This document shows positions 16,188-23,254 of a DNA stretch of 33,984 bases, piece by piece; the stretch's first letter is position 1; each line of letters begins with the position of its first letter. Source of the stretch: Hoskinsella mucinilytica (GTDB taxonomy: Bacteria > Bacillota_I > Bacilli_A > Erysipelotrichales > Erysipelotrichaceae); assembly GCF_045223415.1 (NCBI RefSeq), contig NZ_JBEQZJ010000041.1:1-33984 (forward strand). Reading direction: 5' to 3'. Both the position numbers and the translations under genes were made by a program. The notes under the pieces were generated by a model. It worked only from the letters and a program-made list of their open reading frames with translations. It was not told the origin of the DNA and made no database searches.

Positions 16188-17084
16188 ATGGGATATCATC
16201 AGATCATCACAGATAAAAACGGAAAGGAAATGAACATGCCCTTAGATGAAAGCTTTCCGGTTTGGGGACTTCATGATGATTTAAACAATTATGTTCATCA
16301 ACATTTTCTAACGCATTGGCATCCGGAAATCGAAGTATCTTTGATCAAAAAAGGAGAAATACAATACACCCTTCAAGATCAAAGCATTCTCTTAAAACAA
16401 GGAGATGCCCTTTTCATCAACAGCAATACACTTCATGGCGGAAGTAAGATCAAGGGAAATTGTGAGCTATTTGTGTTAAGAATGGAACCTACCATTTTAG
16501 GACATCGAGAAGGCAAGATTTATCAAAAATATGTAGCTCCTTTGATTTTATGTAATACGTTACCTTATGTAAAGTTGAGCCAAGATAGCATTTGGCAAAA
16601 AGAATTGATTCAGATCATACAGTTGATATCCACTCATTTTCCAAATACCACCTCTTGGCTTACATTGTTATCTTTGCTTAGTAGCTTTTGGGAGATTTTA
16701 TACGATCATGTTGTAGATGAATTAACGCCAATGATCGGTACGAATCACGAGGTAGAGCGAGTTCAGTTGATGTGTAGTTATATTCAATCAAATCTTTATC
16801 AGAAAATCACGTTAGATGATTTAGCAAAGCAAGCTTCCATCTGTAAAAGTGAATGTTGTAGGCTTTTTAAAGAATACGTTCATCAGACTCCTATTCAATA
16901 TATCAATACCTGTCGTATCCACCAAAGTCTTTCCTATGTCGCTCAAGGCGATCATTCTTTGACCGAGATCGCACAGCGTTTTGGCTTTATGAGCAGTAGC
17001 TATTATACGGAAACCTTCCATAAAATCATTGGTATGACCCCTCGGGCCTATCATACAGCATGTCATAGTAAAGACATGAAATAG
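16188..17084 (+). CDS. AraC family transcriptional regulator
   Basis: The 298-residue protein has an N-terminal cupin-like sensor domain (about residues 40-120; THWHPEIEVSLIKKGEIQY, then the typical GDALFINSNTLHG). A C-terminal double helix-turn-helix of about 100 residues follows (ITLDDLAKQASICKSECCRLFKEYV, then SLTEIAQRFGFMSSSYYTETF and GMTPRAYH). Proteins of this design usually sense a small molecule such as a sugar. The effector and targets are unknown. The ATG at 16188 follows AAGGAGG by 8 bases. The 3' end overlaps the convergent DUF6179-like gene by 22 bases, and no terminator is visible between them. Confidence 0.93.
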   Translation: MGYHQIITDKNGKEMNMPLDESFPVWGLHDDLNNYVHQHFLTHWHPEIEVSLIKKGEIQYTLQDQSILLKQGDALFINSNTLHGGSKIKGNCELFVLRMEPTILGHREGKIYQKYVAPLILCNTLPYVKLSQDSIWQKELIQIIQLISTHFPNTTSWLTLLSLLSSFWEILYDHVVDELTPMIGTNHEVERVQLMCSYIQSNLYQKITLDDLAKQASICKSECCRLFKEYVHQTPIQYINTCRIHQSLSYVAQGDHSLTEIAQRFGFMSSSYYTETFHKIIGMTPRAYHTACHSKDMK

Positions 17085-18307
17085 GAAGAAAGTTTTTGTT
17101 TTTTACCAAGTGGACATTGCATGAGATATGTTATGAAGTAACACTCCCATGCATAGGAACAATCTATGTTAGAAAGTAGGCTTTCATCTAATTGTAGTTT
17201 CTGATGAAAAACATGAGCTTCTTTAAAGTGTTCATAAAATAAATACGCCAAAGACATAGGATCTAAAGCATCGTACAACAGAAAATACTCTTTTTTCGAC
17301 AAAATATCCATCTCAAACAAGTCGATAAAATCATAGTATCCAAGCTTGGTTTCCATGATTTTTTGTATACGTTTTATACCTTCACATTCCTCTAAACTTC
17401 TTAACATCTGTGTAAATAAAGTACCATCGCAGGTTGTGAGAATCTGTGGCTTTCTATCTGTAGAATATTTGTGTATCACAATGAGAGATTCAAATGTACC
17501 ATGTAAACATGCAAGATTCAGTTTTTCTATCCACTGCTTTTCATATGGCTCAAGATAAGATACCATTGATTGAGGCAGTTTTGATAGAAAACAGGAAAAA
17601 CAGATAGGTAAGCAAGTATCTAGATCGTCTTGTTTTAATTGTCGGATAAGCTCTTTCCTTTGTTCTTCATTGAGAAAAAGTCCATGCTTTTTCTTCAAAT
17701 AAAAGGCGAATAAAGCTTGTGTTAACACAATTTCGGTAAAGTTGATCCCTAACATTTCAAGCTCTACTCCTACATGAATTTCATAATCATGCAAGAAAAG
17801 CTCTAAATCCTTTTGAAATAATAAAAGAAAGCTTTCTTCTATTTGAAAACATTCCAAATAATATGCTACTAGATCAATCCCCTGTTTTCCATACATATCA
17901 TGTTCCAGAAAAAGACCATACAATAAAGGATAATCCAAATCTTCTTTACAATATACTGCATGGTAATCAGGATCATAATGTGTAAAAAAGTCAGGAAGCT
18001 GTTGTGTTAGAATACTTCGATAGCGCTCATTGGGTAATGCTCTTTGTTGTTTTTGTAATTGTATCATTTGTAACCGGGTAGATTGAATCAACTTTTGTAC
18101 TTGTTGATATCCATCATCATAGCGTTCTTTCAAGGTACCTTCTTTGATCGCATGTTGAAGCATAAAGTCTATGCTTTTTAGTATTTGTTGATATTCTTTG
18201 ATCGTTATAGAGGTAAAACGATACTTATTTTTCTGATAAACAAGTGTAATCGATAAAGAAAGATAGTCACTTTTTTGTTCAGGATATGCCAATAAATGGT
18301 TTATCAT
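17063..18307 (-). CDS. Uncharacterised protein resembling the DUF6179 family
   Basis: I recognise no function. The 414-residue protein has no signal peptide or membrane segment and looks mainly alpha-helical, rich in Leu, Gln, Lys and aromatic residues. Features include a basic Gln-rich stretch at about 75-95 (MIQLQKQQRALPNERYRSIL), a CLPICFSCFL cysteine cluster at about 230-240, and a conserved-looking GLFLEHDMYGKQGIDL. From memory the size, the partner gene and the order fit the DUF6323-DUF6179 pair found in Firmicutes; this needs a profile search. It starts within the stop of the upstream gene (ATGA), with AAGGA inside that gene, so it is translationally coupled. Its 3' end overlaps the AraC-family gene. 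Confidence 0.6.
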   Translation of the reverse strand: MINHLLAYPEQKSDYLSLSITLVYQKNKYRFTSITIKEYQQILKSIDFMLQHAIKEGTLKERYDDGYQQVQKLIQSTRLQMIQLQKQQRALPNERYRSILTQQLPDFFTHYDPDYHAVYCKEDLDYPLLYGLFLEHDMYGKQGIDLVAYYLECFQIEESFLLLFQKDLELFLHDYEIHVGVELEMLGINFTEIVLTQALFAFYLKKKHGLFLNEEQRKELIRQLKQDDLDTCLPICFSCFLSKLPQSMVSYLEPYEKQWIEKLNLACLHGTFESLIVIHKYSTDRKPQILTTCDGTLFTQMLRSLEECEGIKRIQKIMETKLGYYDFIDLFEMDILSKKEYFLLYDALDPMSLAYLFYEHFKEAHVFHQKLQLDESLLSNIDCSYAWECYFITYLMQCPLGKKQKLSSYFMSLL

Positions 18308-18699
18308 ATCGCACGTCCTTTCTGAACACAGTATTGATAAAGTGTGCTATCAATGACACCATGTTGTTCAAGATAACAATGATAGATCAATTCAACAAGC
18401 TCATCATCATAAAGATTGCGCAGTATTTTTCTGAGTGCATAATACAAATATAAAACTTGTTTGATACAGAAAAGAAAGGTATCTATTTTCAAATACGGCG
18501 AGGTTGCAAAACACCTCGCAAGATCAAATATGATGTGCACATCGAAATCAATCATCCCATTTGCCTGATATGCCTCTTTTTGAGTTTTTCGTAGCTGTTG
18601 TATATCCTGTTCACTTAACCAATAGCCATATGTACATAGATCATCATTGACTTGTTTCAACAATGTGATCATAGTTCTTTTTTGTTCTATCTGATTCAT
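18304..18699 (-). CDS. Small uncharacterised protein resembling the DUF6323 family
   Basis: No known function. The 131-residue protein is soluble and helical. Its pattern fits what I remember of DUF6323: YGYWLSEQDIQQLRKTQKEA, then GMIDFDVHIIFDLARCFATSPYL, then a tyrosine-rich LYLYYALRKI and a DDELVELIYHCYLEQHG segment near the C-terminus. It is the first gene of a two-gene unit; its TGA overlaps the ATG of the DUF6179-like gene in ATGA, so the two products are probably made in fixed ratio and may form a complex. A GAGGATGGTG sequence precedes the start. No strong promoter could be picked in the 100 bases upstream. Confidence 0.6.
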   Translation of the reverse strand: MNQIEQKRTMITLLKQVNDDLCTYGYWLSEQDIQQLRKTQKEAYQANGMIDFDVHIIFDLARCFATSPYLKIDTFLFCIKQVLYLYYALRKILRNLYDDELVELIYHCYLEQHGVIDSTLYQYCVQKGRAI

Positions 18700-18761
18700 A
18701 TTTACACACCATCCTCATCATGGAGCATAGTTATATCATAGGTTGTATCACTTTTACAGCC

Positions 18762-18838
18762 TTGAAAAAAACAACTTTTTATGGTATGATATCCACAGAT
18801 AGAAAAAGAAAAAGTGAAGTTGTTGTTCACTTTTTTTA
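18762..18838 (+). ncRNA. Candidate tiny plus-strand transcript (promoter plus terminator, no ORF)
   Basis: The plus strand has TTGAAA (18762-18767), exactly 17 bases, then TATGAT (18785-18790), a good vegetative promoter. A start near 18797 would give a roughly 40-base RNA ending at the hairpin AAAAAGTGAA-GTTGTTG-TTCACTTTTT at 18809-18835 with a T-run. No open frame of any size fits. It could be a regulatory RNA, a decoy, or chance; the hairpin may simply be a minus-strand terminator. Confidence 0.35.
18809..18835. terminator. Bidirectional terminator hairpin
   Basis: AAAAAGTGAA and TTCACTTTTT form a 10-bp stem around GTTGTTG, with A-runs on one side and T-runs on the other. On the minus strand it is the second of two terminators after the desulfoferrodoxin gene. 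Confidence 0.75.
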
Positions 18839-18860
18839 TATTTTTCGTAAAGAAGGCGAA

Positions 18861-18886
18861 TAAAAAGACAACCGAAGTTGCCTTTT
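18861..18886 (-). terminator. Terminator of the desulfoferrodoxin gene
   Basis: On the minus strand AAGGCAAC and GTTGTCTT pair (one G-U) around a stable TTCG tetraloop, followed by TTTTTA. It starts 8 bases after the stop codon. Confidence 0.93.
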
Positions 18887-18893
18887 GCATTCC

Positions 18894-19274
18894 TTATGCT
18901 TCAATATCTGTTTTCCATAATCCATGTAGATTACAGTATTCATAAACGTGAATTTTACCCTTGTAATCACCTAAAGCGATGATTGCTTCCGGTTTGTTTC
19001 CAGGTTCTAAATTGACACGTACCACACGATCATTAAACTCTGCAATGATCATAGTAATGAAATGCTCAGGTAACATAGGGTGTTCCATACTTCCTACCTT
19101 AACATGCAAATTACCATCTACGATTTCAGCGACCGGTACATGCTTTTCTAATGCTCCATCACTTGTATTCGCTGTTAATTCAGCCATTGGTTTCCCACAG
19201 CACATAACTGGTACGCCTTTGTCCTCAACCATCTCTACGATATTACCGCATACAGCACATTTTAATAATTTCAT
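18894..19274 (-). CDS. dfx: Desulfoferrodoxin (superoxide reductase, two-iron class)
   Basis: The enzyme reduces superoxide to hydrogen peroxide without releasing oxygen, the usual oxidative defence of anaerobes, using electrons from rubredoxin. The 126-residue protein has both domains. The desulforedoxin-like centre I has Cys6 and Cys9 (CAVC) plus Cys25 and Cys26 (MCCG). The catalytic centre II has His45 in EKHVP, His65, His71, Cys114 and His117 (YCNLHGLW). The conserved Glu43-Lys44 pair near the active site is present. All iron ligands are intact. An AAGGAGG site precedes the ATG, and the gene is monocistronic, with a double terminator downstream. Confidence 0.97.
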   Translation of the reverse strand: MKLLKCAVCGNIVEMVEDKGVPVMCCGKPMAELTANTSDGALEKHVPVAEIVDGNLHVKVGSMEHPMLPEHFITMIIAEFNDRVVRVNLEPGNKPEAIIALGDYKGKIHVYEYCNLHGLWKTDIEA

Positions 19275-19335
19275 ATTTATTTCCTCCTTATTTTATGTTA
19301 TCCTTTCCATACGGGAAGGGATTGACTATCCTTGT

Positions 19336-19364
19336 GTATCCCTTGATACGATACTAGTATAGCA
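19336..19364 (-). promoter_or_regulatory. Extended -10 promoter of dfx with a palindrome at the start site
   Basis: On the minus strand TGCTATACT (19356-19364) is an extended -10; no good -35 is visible. An inverted repeat GTATC-CCTT-GATAC (19336-19349) covers the expected transcription start and could bind a repressor. It does not match the PerR or Fur consensus. The regulator is unknown. Confidence 0.45.
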
Positions 19365-19415
19365 TACCCTTATGAATGACGTATATTCATTTGCCCAACA
19401 AAAAGGAAGGTTTTT

Positions 19416-20291
19416 ATGCAACTTCAGAAAAATGAAATCACAATAACGATCAAAGAGCCCACAAGTGTAGAAACTATGCTTATGTCATTACACTTATCCA
19501 AAAAACAACGCTATTTATTCATGCAGGAAAAAAGGGTCAAAGTTAATCATCAAGCAATTTCACAATCCATACCACTTCAAAAAGGTGACTGTTTCAGTAT
19601 ACAACGCATACAGGAGGCTGATACGATTCCTGCATGGCGACTTCCGATTTCCATTATCTATGAAGATGACATTTTTCTTGTGGTAGATAAGCCTAGTGGC
19701 TTGTTGGTACATAGTGATGGAGTCAATACAAAGCAAACCTTATGCAATGCTGTAAAAGCATATTATGATGAAACGAATCAAAACATCCTTGTTCGCCCCT
19801 TGCATCGATTGGATGTAGAAACAAGTGGGCTCATCCTATTCTGTAAAGAACCGCTTCTTCAGCCGATGCTAGATGTTCAATTAGCAAAAAAAGAAATTCA
19901 CCGTGAGTATTACGCAATTACCAAAGGTCGAATGGAACAAACATATTGGGACATTCAAAAAGGAATCGCAAGAGATCGTCATCACGCAAAGCGAATGCGT
20001 ATCGATCCGAAAAAAACAGATGCCAGAACAAAAGTTCAAGTACTTCAACAATATAGCGATTACGCCTTAGTCAAATGTACCTTATTCACCGGTCGCACTC
20101 ATCAAATCAGAGTACATCTGGCTAGTATCCATCACCCTATCTTATCGGATTTCCTTTATGGTAGCAAGGATCAAAGAATCAAACGCTGTGCTTTACATGC
20201 TTATCAACTTAGCTTTGTTCATCCGATTACAGAAAAAACCATCGTTTGTCAATGTGACTTACCTAAAGATATGAAAAACCTTCTGCGCTAA
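19416..20291 (+). CDS. RluA-family rRNA/tRNA pseudouridine synthase
   Basis: The protein isomerises uridine to pseudouridine in structured RNA. The 291-residue sequence has an N-terminal S4-type RNA-binding domain (about residues 18-65; LHLSKKQRYLFMQEKRVKVN). The catalytic domain has DKPSGLLVH and the signature RPLHRLDVETSGLILF, whose Asp133 is the nucleophile, and then FTGRTHQIRVHLA. This domain order is that of RluD and its Gram-positive relatives (such as YlyB/YjbO). The exact RNA target cannot be told from sequence. It has a GGAAGG site and shares a hairpin with the convergent diguanylate cyclase gene. Confidence 0.93.
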   Translation: MQLQKNEITITIKEPTSVETMLMSLHLSKKQRYLFMQEKRVKVNHQAISQSIPLQKGDCFSIQRIQEADTIPAWRLPISIIYEDDIFLVVDKPSGLLVHSDGVNTKQTLCNAVKAYYDETNQNILVRPLHRLDVETSGLILFCKEPLLQPMLDVQLAKKEIHREYYAITKGRMEQTYWDIQKGIARDRHHAKRMRIDPKKTDARTKVQVLQQYSDYALVKCTLFTGRTHQIRVHLASIHHPILSDFLYGSKDQRIKRCALHAYQLSFVHPITEKTIVCQCDLPKDMKNLLR

Positions 20292-20300
20292 CAGAAGGTT
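20277..20300. terminator. Shared hairpin between two convergent genes
   Basis: AACCTTCTG and CAGAAGGTT form a perfect 9-bp stem around CGCTAA. The stop codon of the pseudouridine synthase gene (20289-20291) is in the loop and that of the diguanylate cyclase (20299-20301) in the right arm. T/A runs are short on the plus side (ATTTTA) and moderate on the minus side (TTTTTCAT). Confidence 0.7.
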
Positions 20301-21639
20301 ATTTTAATATACATACTTTATTACGTCCGGCCAACTTAGATTTATAAACACTACGATCCGCTCTTTTCATTGCTTGATCATGAGTAACATCACTATGGTA
20401 ATAATAAGCTGCGCCCATGGATACCGTTACTTCTACCTTTTCCTTATTAAAAGAGAAGTCCGTATATTCAATCACTTTTCTCAAACGATCAATATATGCA
20501 TAGATATTTTCTTTGGAAATCCCTGTACAAATCAACAAGAACTCATCTCCACCCCATCGACATAACATATCACTACTACGGATCTCTTTTGAAATAACCT
20601 CACATACATGGCGAAGTACATAATCTCCCATATCATGACCATAAGAATCGTTGATACGTTTGAAGTTATCTATGTCAAAGAAAATCAACGTATAAAACTC
20701 TTCTCCGTTTTTAAACTTTTCAAAAGAGCTATGCAATGTCATATCTGCAGTACGACGGTTGTAGCTGTTGGTTAATGGATCTCTGCTGGCATTGGTTTTC
20801 AGAATTTCTTTTTCTGTGATATCCATCATCGTACCGATCAACATTTGACATTTCCCATATTTATCTTTGATTGGTTTATAATTGGTATCAAAGATATAAT
20901 CCATAGGACTATTTTTACATTTCACATGCACGATAGCATGTCCTTTTAATTCATCAGCATCAATGCGTTCCTTAAAGGTTTCCAACATCGGCATTCCCAA
21001 AATTTCAATAGCTTCGTTCAAACTGTATTTTCTTTCCTCTAGCTTCAACTTATGTAGTAATGAAGCGTTTGCTAAAAAAGTATCTTCTTTTACATCATAT
21101 TCCCAAATAAACATATTTGACAGACTCATCAAAACATTGAATTTTTCTTCTTCGGCAACTGTTTGCAATTCCTTTTGTGAAGCTCGATGACAAACTCTGG
21201 TAACCCCTAGAATTTTTGTAATGGTAGCATCCACAAAAGGGCGGCATATGATTTCCATCTGATAAGTGTTTTCCTTGCTCATACTTTCAAAATGAACTAC
21301 TTCTTCTTTACTATTCCCTTGAAATAGTCGTAAAAACGCTTCAGAAATCAACTTCTGTTGTTCCGCAGGAACACTCTTCAACAAGGAAGTATATGACCTA
21401 CGAATTGGCATTTCTTCTTGTGTTTTTCCCCTTATATAGAAGAATGTCACCATACTCGTATTGGAATCAAATACCCAATAAAAATCACAGCTCATTTCCA
21501 CAAGTGCCTTCAGTTTACTAACTTCACCGGTCCCCTCCACCATACCGGTAACCTTATCTCTTTGATCTGCTTCTTCTTCTAATTGGGAACATATTGAACG
21601 GATCTTATTAATAAGGAGTTTCTCTCTTGTATCAATCAT
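20299..21639 (-). CDS. PAS-GGDEF diguanylate cyclase
   Basis: The protein should make cyclic di-GMP from two GTP. The 446-residue sequence has no membrane segment. It has two PAS-like regions (about 45-130, with FYWVFDSNTSMVTFFYIRG, and about 170-275, with FIWEYDVKEDTFLAN and the PAC-like IGTMMDITEKE). A C-terminal GGDEF domain then starts with DPLTNSYNRRTAD. The active site is an intact GGDEF at residues 363-367, preceded at the right distance by the product-inhibition motif RSSD (354-357), so an active, feedback-inhibited cyclase is expected. No EAL or HD-GYP partner is in this window. It is divergent from the gatZ-like gene. Confidence 0.93.
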   Translation of the reverse strand: MIDTREKLLINKIRSICSQLEEEADQRDKVTGMVEGTGEVSKLKALVEMSCDFYWVFDSNTSMVTFFYIRGKTQEEMPIRRSYTSLLKSVPAEQQKLISEAFLRLFQGNSKEEVVHFESMSKENTYQMEIICRPFVDATITKILGVTRVCHRASQKELQTVAEEEKFNVLMSLSNMFIWEYDVKEDTFLANASLLHKLKLEERKYSLNEAIEILGMPMLETFKERIDADELKGHAIVHVKCKNSPMDYIFDTNYKPIKDKYGKCQMLIGTMMDITEKEILKTNASRDPLTNSYNRRTADMTLHSSFEKFKNGEEFYTLIFFDIDNFKRINDSYGHDMGDYVLRHVCEVISKEIRSSDMLCRWGGDEFLLICTGISKENIYAYIDRLRKVIEYTDFSFNKEKVEVTVSMGAAYYYHSDVTHDQAMKRADRSVYKSKLAGRNKVCILK

Positions 21640-21666
21640 TCCGCTTCCCTCTTTCTTTTCATTATA

Positions 21667-21694
21667 AGTATATCATGTTCTTACGATTACACAA
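21667..21694 (-). promoter_or_regulatory. Promoter of the diguanylate cyclase gene
   Basis: On the minus strand TTGTGT (21689-21694), 16 bases, TATACT (21667-21672); a second TATAAT follows a few bases later. GAGGGA precedes the ATG at 21639. Confidence 0.6.
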
Positions 21695-21782
21695 TAGCGT
21701 AAATTAAATCGCTTTCATTTACGTCTGTCTTATTTTAACATAAGCTGACAATATTTTCCATATTCTTCCATTTTTTTGTTTT

Positions 21783-21811
21783 TTGTATTTTTGTACAAAT
21801 GTTTTATACAA
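21783..21811. promoter_or_regulatory. Nested palindromes upstream of the gatZ-like gene (possible operator)
   Basis: TTGTAT at 21783-21788 and ATACAA at 21806-21811 form an inverted repeat, with the self-complementary TTGTACAA (21791-21798) between them. They lie about 25 bases upstream of the -35 of the gatZ-like promoter, a position typical of an activator. No known regulator consensus is recognised. Confidence 0.3.
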
Positions 21812-21834
21812 ACTAACAAGCTGATTTCAACTCA

Positions 21835-21862
21835 TTTACAATCAATGAAATCGTGTTATAAT
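21835..21862 (+). promoter_or_regulatory. Promoter of the gatZ-like gene
   Basis: TTTACA (21835-21840), 16 bases, a perfect TATAAT (21857-21862). The leader before the ATG is only about 20 bases and carries AAGGAGGG. Confidence 0.8.
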
Positions 21863-21889
21863 TTGTTTATACATAAGGAGGGTTATGAA

Positions 21890-23215
21890 ATGCCACAAAC
21901 AAATCCATTAAAACAAATCGTTACAAAACAGAAAAACGGAGAACCAGTAGGAATCTATTCCTGTTGTAGTGCCAATGATTATGTCATTGAGGCTGCCTTG
22001 ATGCGTGCAAAAAAAGAAAATTCATGCGTATTGATCGAAGCCACTGCAAATCAAGTTGATCAAAATGGTGGTTATACAGGGATGAAGCCTGTAGATTTCC
22101 ATGCATTCGTTATGAAGAAAGCAGACGAAATCGGATTCGACCGTAGTCGTGTATTCTTAGGAGGAGATCATTTAGGTCCTTTGACTTTTGCAAGTAAACC
22201 CGAAGCAGAAGCAATGAAAGATGCTGAAGAGCTGGTACGTTGCTATGTAGCAGCCGGATTCACAAAGATTCACATTGATACTAGCATGAAAGTAGCTGAT
22301 GATGTTCCAAACGTTCGTTTAAGTGATGAAGTCATCGCTTCAAGAGGTGCAAGACTTGCTCGAGTATGTGAAGATACTTATCAAGAATTATTAAATACAA
22401 ATCCAGATGCTGTACGTCCGGTTTACATTGTAGGAAGTGAAGTTCCTATTCCAGGTGGAGCACAAGAAGAAAATGCCGGAATGCAAGTAACTCGTGTGGA
22501 AGATTTCAAAGCAACAGTAAAAACGTTTGAATCAGCATTCGCAAAAGAAGGATTAAACGAAACTTGGAAAGATGTGATAGGTGTTGTTGTGCAACCTGGT
22601 GTTGAAGAAAAAGATGCTGGTTGTACAGAATATGATCGTGAAAAAGCAAAAGATCTTATGGCAAGCATCAAAGAATATCCAAATCTTGTCTTTGAAGGAC
22701 ATTCTACCGATTATCAGACAAAGTTCAAATTAAGAGAGCTTGTTGAAGATGGTGTTGGAATTCTAAAGGTTGGTCCTGCTATGACCTATGCGATGCGAGA
22801 AGCATTGTTTGCACTTTCTTATATAGAAGAAATGATGCTACACGGTACAGATAAGGAACCTTCTCATTTTATCGATGTTTTAGAGGCTGCAATGCTTGAA
22901 CAGCCAAAAAATTGGAACAAGCACTATCATGGGGATGATAACGCACTATGGTTCAAGCGCAAATTCAGTTTCTCTGATCGAAGCCGTTATTATATGCCAC
23001 AGGCAACTGTTGCCGATGCGAAAAACAAACTGATTGCGAATTTACGTGAAGTCGGTATCTCCCTAGCAGTACTATCTCAATTCATGCCTATTCAGTATAC
23101 AAAGGTCCGTGAAGGCGAATTGGAAAATGATCCGGAAGCATTGATTCGTGATCGCATTACAAATTGCATTGATGAATATCTATTTGCTTCTCACCAAAAA
23201 GAATTATTCTCATAA
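21890..23215 (+). CDS. gatZ: GatZ/KbaZ-type subunit of class II tagatose-bisphosphate aldolase
   Basis: GatZ/KbaZ proteins are the non-catalytic partners that activate and stabilise the class II aldolase GatY/KbaY, which cleaves tagatose-1,6-bisphosphate in galactitol, galactosamine or tagatose breakdown. The 441-residue sequence has the family features: NPLKQIVTKQKNGEPVGIYS at the start, LIEATANQVDQNGGYTGM, FLGGDHLGP, and VGPAMTYAMREALFAL near the C-terminus. Start at 21890, 8 bases after AGGAGG; the longer open frame begins inside the promoter. No aldolase, kinase or PTS gene is adjacent and the gene is a single unit ending in a strong terminator, so its partner must be elsewhere or its role differs. 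Whether it is of the Gat or Kba type cannot be told. Confidence 0.88.
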   Translation: MPQTNPLKQIVTKQKNGEPVGIYSCCSANDYVIEAALMRAKKENSCVLIEATANQVDQNGGYTGMKPVDFHAFVMKKADEIGFDRSRVFLGGDHLGPLTFASKPEAEAMKDAEELVRCYVAAGFTKIHIDTSMKVADDVPNVRLSDEVIASRGARLARVCEDTYQELLNTNPDAVRPVYIVGSEVPIPGGAQEENAGMQVTRVEDFKATVKTFESAFAKEGLNETWKDVIGVVVQPGVEEKDAGCTEYDREKAKDLMASIKEYPNLVFEGHSTDYQTKFKLRELVEDGVGILKVGPAMTYAMREALFALSYIEEMMLHGTDKEPSHFIDVLEAAMLEQPKNWNKHYHGDDNALWFKRKFSFSDRSRYYMPQATVADAKNKLIANLREVGISLAVLSQFMPIQYTKVREGELENDPEALIRDRITNCIDEYLFASHQKELFS

Positions 23216-23216
23216 T

Positions 23217-23245
23217 AAAAATGTGCAGACATCCTGCACATTTTT
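23217..23245. terminator. Bidirectional terminator after the gatZ-like and AI-2E-family genes
   Basis: AAAAATGTGCAG and CTGCACATTTTT form a 12-position stem around ACATC. It has A/T runs on both sides and lies between convergent stop codons. Confidence 0.92.
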
Positions 23246-23254
23246 ATTATTTCA

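Noticed and set aside
18702..18890. A 62-codon minus-strand frame between the desulfoferrodoxin and DUF6323-like genes
   Set aside because: It runs through two terminator hairpins and has no ribosome-binding site. The translated sequence is low-complexity.
19336..19364. PerR or Fur box ahead of the superoxide reductase gene
   Set aside because: The inverted repeat GTATC-CCTT-GATAC does not match either consensus; only an unassigned palindrome is reported.
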